From Isoetes taiwanensis (Eukaryota > Streptophyta > Lycopodiopsida > Isoetales > Isoetaceae), in NCBI GenBank assembly GCA_021234155.1, contig JAJEKV010000039.1:7949077-8013076 (forward strand): a stretch of 64,000 bases of DNA, written 5' to 3'. A program made the position numbers and the translations under genes. The notes beneath the pieces are model-generated. The model had not been told where the DNA came from. It did no database searches and saw only the letters and a list, made by a program, of their open reading frames with translations. Below, in pieces: positions 57,215 to 64,000 of the stretch (positions are counted from its first letter, which is position 1; every line of letters starts with the position of its first letter).

Positions 57215-60200
57215 CTAGACCAGATTAAAATAGGTGCCCCATATTTCTTCCTTTATCTCTTCTTCACTTTTAAAAACTAGCCTAAATTTTTTAAGTCTTT
57301 CAAGTACTAGGTGAAGTAGCTGAGTTGATGATATGAATACCTCCTGATTCTCAGCGAAGACTCGGGCATTCCTCCTTTTCCATATTGACCGGATCGTCAG
57401 GGCCACGGCTATGTGAAAAGAAATCTTCTTCTTGGGACACCATTGCGGAGGGAGAATTCCTAGCAAAGCAATTCTTTGGTTCCTAAGGGGTATTGAACCT
57501 ATCCGGACTCGGGCCCATACTTCATGCAGCATCCCACATTCCACCGGACAATGTTCTATGGATTCTTCTTCCTCTTCACACATAGGGCAAAGTGGGCTCA
57601 CGTTATTGTCCCATTTGGAGACTAGATGATTGACCCTTGGGACCACTGTGGATCACTTGCCAAAGAAAGGCGTTGATTAGTGGGGGAGAAATTTCAGCCA
57701 GCGTTTTTCTCGGATGTTTTTAAGGATGTCCTCGTGATCACTAGCTCCCACTTGGGAATCTTTGGAAGAAATCCCTTAGTCTTCAAACTCTTTGTAGCAT
57801 GACTTCACAAACTTGTTTGGCTGTATCGAAGGATGTATGAGCCATGGACTTTGATCTCCTCTATTTATTGTGTTTGGGAGTATGGAAGCCACACATTCCC
57901 AAATTATCTTGTCGCCTCCTTTAAACCAAAAGCAGGACTTGAAATGCTTCCCAAAGCGGCGGTGCTCTCCCATATACCAGCGAGCACAAGAATGTATACC
58001 ACAGTTTTCCATCTCTTCACAATCCTCGCGTCGACCACTATACCTAGTGGACCTTGTTTATTGTGCAATTCCTTTGGTACCCACCATGGAGGGAGGTCCA
58101 CGCTTTAAATTTCTGATATCAAGCGTGAATAGTTTCTTTATGGCATTCCAAGCGAAATAAGACCCTTCATGAAGGGGAGGCTTCTTTACATGGCTTGAGA
58201 TAAAAAAAGAGACCATGGGCGAGACCTTGGCCGAGGAGGGCTTACTATGCTTACAAGAGTATAATAGAGCTTGGTTTGATGAGGTGCAAACACGGAGACT
58301 TCACCTTTTTCTGAAGAATCATCCATATGAATTTGGCTATTAATACTTTGCTCTGTAAGACTATGTCGAACATACCAATTCCCCTTACGCTTTGTCCCTC
58401 TTGCACTTCCACCAAGCAATTTTGATCGTTGCACCTTCTTCATTACCTCCCAGACGGATTCTGAATCAGCCCTTCTAACTCCACGCACCTTCTCCCTCGG
58501 ACAAGTAGAATTGATGATATGTATACATAAGTATTACTTAGCACATGTTTTGCCCACGGTAATCCTCCTTGCAAGGGATAACTTTGCTACCTTCCACCAA
58601 TTTAGGTGTTTATGTAGGCCTAGTAGCATTTCATCCCATATTAGTGCACTAGTGATGTTAATGCCTTTGGGATTCCTAACAATTTGGAGTGTTCACCCTC
58701 GGGGATAATTTTCCATGGTAAGCTTTCCAAACATATGGGATGCCTGTTCTCCAAAGGCCCTTTGCTTGCGAGCACTTTTTCCAATTTATGAGGCAACTGA
58801 AGCTATTGAGAAGGTGGCGGTGGTTGTCACGCACATGACATATTGTTTTCCTCTGCCTCGATAAGCGAAATGAGTCGTCATGCATCTTGGTTCTGATTTG
58901 TTGAGAACGAGTCCCACATTTCTAGTCCACTGAATGAGACCGTCTGCGGATGCTTGCAAGAATAAATGTGTGAGAGGGCTTCTACGCTATATTGAAGAGG
59001 AAGGGAGCGGGGGACAACCTTGCACGATGCCCCTCTTAATCTCAAATATGGGAGATGATTCACCTTGAAATAAGGCGAGGCTCGAGCTGATCTCAATAGT
59101 TTCATTACCCTTACGTAAAAATATCCCCACAACCCGGCTTGAGCATCATTTTATCGCGAGAAAACTCCATCTAATCTTTGTCATATGCCTTGGTGAAATC
59201 TAGCTTTAGATAGGCTACTTTTTTGTCTGTTTTTACGGCCCGGTGCAACCCTTCAAAGGCTTCTTTGCCACATTGCTCGAGAATACTCCTACCGGTAGAA
59301 GCCGGATTGAGCACTGTGAGATACCTTCAGCTAAAATTGGTTTGATCTTCTCGCCATAGCCTTGGCTATGATTTTGTAAAAATGGGATAGGAGTGTGATA
59401 AGCCTCAATCGTTAATTGTGCTTGGCTCTTTACACTTGGGTACCAAGGCAATGCGACTGTATTCAATCTTGGATTTAAATTTTCAGCTTGCAAGAAGTGC
59501 ATTTGTATCTTGAGAAAAGATATCATTTTTAATCCATTCCCAATTGCATTGGTAGAATTCGATGGGAATTCCATCCATACCCGGACATTTATTCTTAGCC
59601 AATAAGAGGGTGGCTTTTTCAAGATCCTCCATAGAGAGAGAGCGACTCAGAATATCTTTTTGGCTAGAGCTCATTATAGGTGAAACTTTAGAGATCACTA
59701 GCTCTTCATATGTATCTTGGAATGGCAAGTTATGTTCCCCAAAAAAACCTTGGAAATGATTATGTAAGTACCTTTTTAGATCCCCTGGGGATTTGAGGGT
59801 CGAGCCATCGTCTAGTGCAATGGTTGATAGAGTAGAGGACCTCTTCTTTTCTTTAGCTGACTTAAAGAAGAACTTGGTGCATTTATCACCTTCATTTAGC
59901 CAAGTCAATCCTGCTTTGCATCTGTTCTCCATTATCTTGATTTCCTCTAGTGCCTTTATCTGTTCTATTATTCCCTTCTCCTCTATCCCATCATTCGGGC
60001 CCAATGCTCTAAGTGCGTGGAGCTGATTGTAGAGGCTATCCAACTCTCCCCTCTCCCTTTGCACTTTAGCTCTACCCCAACTTTTGGCATAATTTTTTAT
60101 TTTACCCAGGGCCGTTATCATGGTTTCCATCCCTGAGCCCGTTCTAAAGGTGGATTGCCATATGCTTTTACAAGCCTCCACAAATTCTGGATCTTTCAGA

Positions 60201-60972
60201 TATCTGGTGTTGAGTTTGAATACTGTTTTAGAGGTTCTAATCGGCAAATCACGGGTAAATATGACACGTGGATTGTGATCCGAGATAACATTTTGTAGAA
60301 GGTTGGATCTATGCACATTTGGAAGGATGGTAAGTGCCTCATCGTTGATGTAGCATCTATCATGTCTTGCATAAGTCCTACCCATGCCTATCCATCCGTT
60401 ACACCATGTATAGCCCTTATCTCCGTCTACTTCCATGAAGCCTATATCTTCTAACAGTTTGCACCACTGTACTTTCTCAAACCCATGCACAATTAGGATG
60501 ATACCCCTTGTCTATCCTCGGTTTTGCCTCCACCATATTGAAATCTCCTACCATTAGCCAAGCTACCTTGTTCCCGAAACCTTTTAATTTGTGCCTAAGA
60601 GTGGCCCATAGGGCTCCTCTACCTCTGGGGTTGTTATGGGCGTAAACGTTCACCAAGCCCCATAATTTACCTTCATGTTGCCATAAGATTAAAGACCATC
60701 TCCCAAATCTGTCTACCTGTGACTCACATACTTTTACTTCTTTTTTCCTTGATGATGGGTCCCCTGCACTAGAGGTTTCCTTTCTTTGCTGACAATACCG
60801 CGTATTCATTGCCTATTACTTTGAACAGCTCTGTATTTCTTTTTTTTTGCACTTATGTTCTTGTAAACATATCACATCGGGTTGATCCCCTTTATGGGCT
60901 TGCTAACCTATTCTTCTTGTATTAGGAGGATTTTACTCCCTAATATTCCAAGCTGAGAATTTTATGATTCAT
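57215..60972 (-). pseudogene. LINE ORF2: endonuclease + reverse transcriptase + zf-RVT, copy B
   Basis: Endonuclease C-terminal half at 60,809-60,477 (LWGLVNVYAHNNPRGRGALW, LMVGDFNMVE) and 60,490 on (GYTWCNGWIGMGRTYARHDR, then ISDHNPRV: the Y-T-W, R-x-D-R and S-D-H-x-P motifs of AP endonucleases). A linker GLTWLNEGDKCTKFFFKSAK follows, then RT motif KNKCPGMDGIPIEFYQ (about 59,590-59,545). FTKAYD-type and D-D-S boxes follow near 59,190 and 58,875 in broken frames. The C-terminal zf-RVT is open at 57,646-57,215: CPMCEEEEESIEHCPVEC, i.e. C-x2-C-x6-H-x4-C with a W-x-x-V downstream; stop TAG at 57,215. Confidence 0.85.
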
Positions 60973-62625
60973 AAAGAGATGTTTTAGGACCCTTTTTCCT
61001 TTTCATGCTATCCAACCCTTCTTCTTCTAGACTTGTGCTTGTTACCTTTTTTGTTTTTTTCCATGTTAGAGTGGGGGGATCTTCATCCACCATATCCTCC
61101 TCTTCCATTAGATCAGCCCACTTATTTTTGTTTGGGGGAATGACTCTCTCTATTTCATCCAATTCCCCATATACCACTATATCTCTCCCAATCCCTCCTT
61201 CCGCTTGAAAGCGTTCCCTTCTCTGTGTTTGTTGTTTTCGAGAATGTCTTGAGAGAGGATTTTTTACTCCTAAAAGCAATGTGAGTACTTCGAGGAGATA
61301 CATGGGGAAGAGGTTTTGACCCAAAGTGCTCTCGCTCCTCAGAGCAATGTTCCTAGTCCTCCCTTTTGTTTGGAACCTACCACTTCCCCATGGTGATCGT
61401 CTTGCTTTTGGTAAACTTATGAGATTCTTGGGCTGTGTATTGTCGATTCATTAGCTAGCTTTCCCACGATGTTGGGCGGTGATTCTCACCTCCACGGCTA
61501 GGCATGGGGTGATACTTACTTGAGTGATGGAATGGCTAAGCTGGTGCACCATTAGATGTGGGAGGATCATTAAGGCCGGTCGGACTTGTTGTTGAGGAGT
61601 CCCAACTTTTCTAGGCCGACTTGAGGGTTCTCTTCTAGTCCTTCAATCTTTATGTCAGGGAACATTACGTATATTTCCCATCTATTGGTCAATTTCAGGG
61701 GGAGCTTGAAAGAGCATTTGCCACTCTTAACTACCACCCCTTTAGGTATGCGATGTTGCGGTATTGCTACACAAATCTTTGGTCCTTTGGCGATGGAATG
61801 TGAGATATATGCTCCTCTTGTGTTAGCAATGACCTTTAAAATTCAGGTACCAACATGTGCGGAGGTAAGTGTTGATCTCTAACCAAACACGGAATTTTGA
61901 TGGCGAGATTTGATGGGGAGAGAAACCCCCGGTGAAGTAATATTGATATAAAATGTACTCTCCCATGAATGAGTCTCTTGCGGCGGGACACCATCTTATC
62001 TACCTTTGCTTCACTATCAAAAGAATGAAAAAGTTACTCCCGGTGCCTTTAGCGATTAGGTGTTGAGGTAGGCCTAATTTCTTGGTGTCTTTGAGCCCGG
62101 TATTCGGTTTTGGGAGGTCGGGAATCCTCACGTAAAAGAAACCAATGACGATCGTGATACGGGTTCTCCACCACTTTTACGTGCATACCATGATCTATCT
62201 ACGCTATTGGATAGTTAGACTCCTCTTCTACTTCCATATTCCCGGCACTTTCGGTTTCATTTTCTTCAAGTTGGCCTTTGTTCGGTTTGCCCGGATCTTG
62301 AGCAAAACACGCTTCTACTATTTTAAGTCTTTGCATCTACTCTCAAACTCGGTTTGTTTCTATTGGCATCTTATTCTTTATCTACTCACGAGAATCTAGG
62401 CTTGTTAACTCTTGCTATCGTGTCATTGTTTTTCCAAGCCTCCCTTGCATTGCTCCTTGCATTACCTCTAGCCAAACCCCGATCTTCCCCTACTCTTACT
62501 TTATGCCTTCACTATCGTTTACGGTTACGAAAGATCACTTTATCTCTTGATGTAGAGGGAGAACTCTTACCTCTGTTTAAGTTCTTTGGGAATGTTTGAT
62601 TATCATCTGCTTCAGCCTCCATCAT
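60962..62625 (-). pseudogene. LINE ORF1, copy B, frame broken
   Basis: Start MMEAEADDN at 62,625 and stop TAA at 60,962-60,964. The 120-codon C-terminal piece (61,324-60,962) is open and highly acidic: YGELDEIERVIPPNKNKWAD, LMEEEDMVDEDPPTLTWKKT. The DUF4283-like LEIEHLPPHM-type stretch is out of frame here because of small indels near 61,850-61,920. Confidence 0.68.
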
Positions 62626-63022
62626 GATCTTATCGGTTTTAGTTGATTGCTCTATGCCTAGGGGCATGTGGTGCGGTGAGTGAGTAAGCTTTGGGGCGTT
62701 TCCTTAAAAGCCTTGTTAATTAATCACTATGATAGGCCTATTTATTTTGTACAAAGAAATTTTGCTCGGCTGACCAAGGCCGCCAACATTTCATTCTTTA
62801 GTTCAAACTTAATGCGGTTGTACCCATTATCCATCAATGTTTGACAATCCAATGTACTTGCTCAAATCAACCACACAAAGATCTTGCGGCACTTTGTCGA
62901 TTATTTTGAACTAGAATTTTGCCTAAGAAAGAATATGTGCAAATATAGAACATGAGATTTTCAAAAGCTCGAATGCTATAGACCTCCGGGACAAATATGG
63001 CCAATATTTAGCGATACAAAGA

Positions 63023-63671
63023 TAATAAGATAAGATAAGATAAGATAAGATTTTTTCGTCCACGGGAACCCAGCGGGTTATGGGGCGACACATGCAAGAA
63101 ACAGCAGCCCATCTAAAACACAGGGACTAGGCCCCATCACCAAACACAATAACCAAATACTAAAAGGCTACTAAGAATAAAGAAGATAATGCTAATGCTA
63201 GTGGTAAACTTATGCTTCTAAAATTATCTAGACATAGCCAGTCCAAAGTTGGAAGGCCATTGATCTAGAATAATTGCTGCGCCTCCCACGTACCACACTT
63301 TGCCCATTTACATTTGCAGGCGGGCTGCCCTCACCTGCGCGAGCTCCTCCTTACGGTTACACAATTGAAGAGGGGAGAGGTCCTCTGTCTTGAGAAACTA
63401 GTCCCTGACGAGATGGTTTCCATCGGGGAAGAACATGTAAGCGGCTAAGAGTGTCTTGAAAACCAAGACAAAAAGATGGCGAGGACGATCAGTCTTGCAG
63501 CTCCACCCTAGTAGCGGAGACAACTCCACCAGCCTTCACATGCATGACATCGGTGAAAAAATGCAAAAGCGGCATCCATATCTCGAGAAAGGGCATCATC
63601 TTACGCCTCGCCAAACAAATCAAATAATAAAAAGTGACTATTGAAAAGGGGTGCCATGTGGCGCACCTCAT
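63023..63671 (-). mobile_element. Short element with ORF1-like frame and LINE-type tail (copy B)
   Basis: Counterpart of 16,324-16,914: (ATCTT)n tail at 63,050-63,023 on the - strand, GGGTTCCCGTGGACG box and a broken ORF1-like frame. Breaks coincide with positions where copy A shows CAG or CTG. Confidence 0.58.
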
Positions 63672-64000
63672 TGGCTAAAACAAACAAAAGGATTTAGCTC
63701 TGTTCTTGTCTGCGGGCAAGATCATCTTGAAAGCGGCCTTTTAGCAGCCGGATTTGATGCCAAAGCAGCAAGTCTCCTGCCCACGATGGTCAATTGTCTC
63801 AACATTGGGCAAAAGCGGGGGCAATTGTGCATCACAAAATTTACTCTTCGTTCTCTCGCCAATTCTTTGAAGCGTTGCACTTTTCGATTCTTTCTTATAC
63901 CCAATTTGGAGAAGAATTTCATAGCTGGCCGAACTATTTCCAATGTATGGCATTCCCAAAACTAAAAGGCTTCCACCTTCACCCCACAGCTTTACCCATC
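63672..64000. other. No gene recognised (copy B of 16,930-17,305)
   Basis: Frames are open on both strands, for example 63,651-63,965 on +, but none keeps its frame in copy A and no motif is seen. Confidence 0.4.

Larger units (their letters stand above)
57064..62715 (-). mobile_element. Full-length L1-like LINE, copy B
   Basis: Counterpart of 10,385-16,018 at the same position in the repeat array. The poly(A) tail appears as 22 T at 57,064-57,085. This copy preserves longer frames, including 335 codons of endonuclease-to-RT and 143 codons of zf-RVT, and so defines the element best. Confidence 0.87.
46725..64000. repeat. Large direct duplication, copy B
   Basis: Second copy of bases 1-17,300, offset by about 46.7 kb. 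It includes the same LINE insertion at the same site, so that insertion predates the duplication or the copies are alleles. Visible length differences include the LINE poly(A) run (14 in A, 22 in B), the number of GGGCCC boxes upstream of the YPEL gene, and a roughly 20-bp insertion near 56,105. Confidence 0.93.

Noticed and set aside
63651-63965. 104-codon + frame as a gene at the window end
   Set aside because: The frame is not conserved in copy A and has no motif; it overlaps open frames on the - strand.

Overview
The window is nuclear DNA of a land plant, from a transposon-dominated region. Genes are split by introns, plant-type non-LTR retrotransposons are everywhere, and the only largely intact gene is a five-exon Yippee-like gene on the + strand. 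A fern, lycophyte or other large-genome plant fits best, because the DUF7869-type element and the many LINEs with pentanucleotide tails are unusual for seed plants. I cannot name the species.

The layout is dominated by one large duplication. Bases 1-17,300 (copy A) and about 46,725-64,000 (copy B) are the same segment in direct orientation, about 46.7 kb apart, each cut by a window edge. Each copy holds, in order: the C-terminal and 3' end of a non-LTR retrotransposon; a second degenerate non-LTR fragment; short LINE 3' tails; a Yippee-like (YPEL) gene with a decayed tandem duplicate of its third exon; an array of about 300-bp repeats interrupted by a full-length 5.6-kb L1-like LINE on the - strand (ORF1 and ORF2 overlap); and a short element carrying only an ORF1-like reading frame plus a LINE-type 3' tail.

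The single-copy middle (17.3-45 kb) contains polypurine-rich repeats, a probable lone exon of a chloroplast bestrophin-like channel gene (- strand, about 21.3 kb), a LINE endonuclease remnant (24.4-24.8 kb), two clusters of short palindromes (25.3-25.9 kb and 40.8-41.4 kb), a - strand LINE at 28.9-32.1 kb split by a 304-bp MITE and by a second LINE tail, a tandem repeat at 34.2-35.0 kb, a PPR remnant, a 13-N gap at 38,861, a degenerate DUF7869 transposase-like gene (41.5-44.4 kb), and a 5'-truncated non-LTR reverse transcriptase element that runs into copy B.

The most striking pattern is not a gene. The two copies are nearly identical except at CAG/CTG trinucleotides, where one or other copy shows CGG, CCG, CG, AA or small indels. 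CAG/CTG are the symmetric CHG methylation sites of plants. The simplest reading is methylation-dependent sequencing error in silenced transposons, which also creates false frameshifts and stops, including those in the copy-B YPEL gene. Most apparent pseudogenes here should be judged with that in mind.
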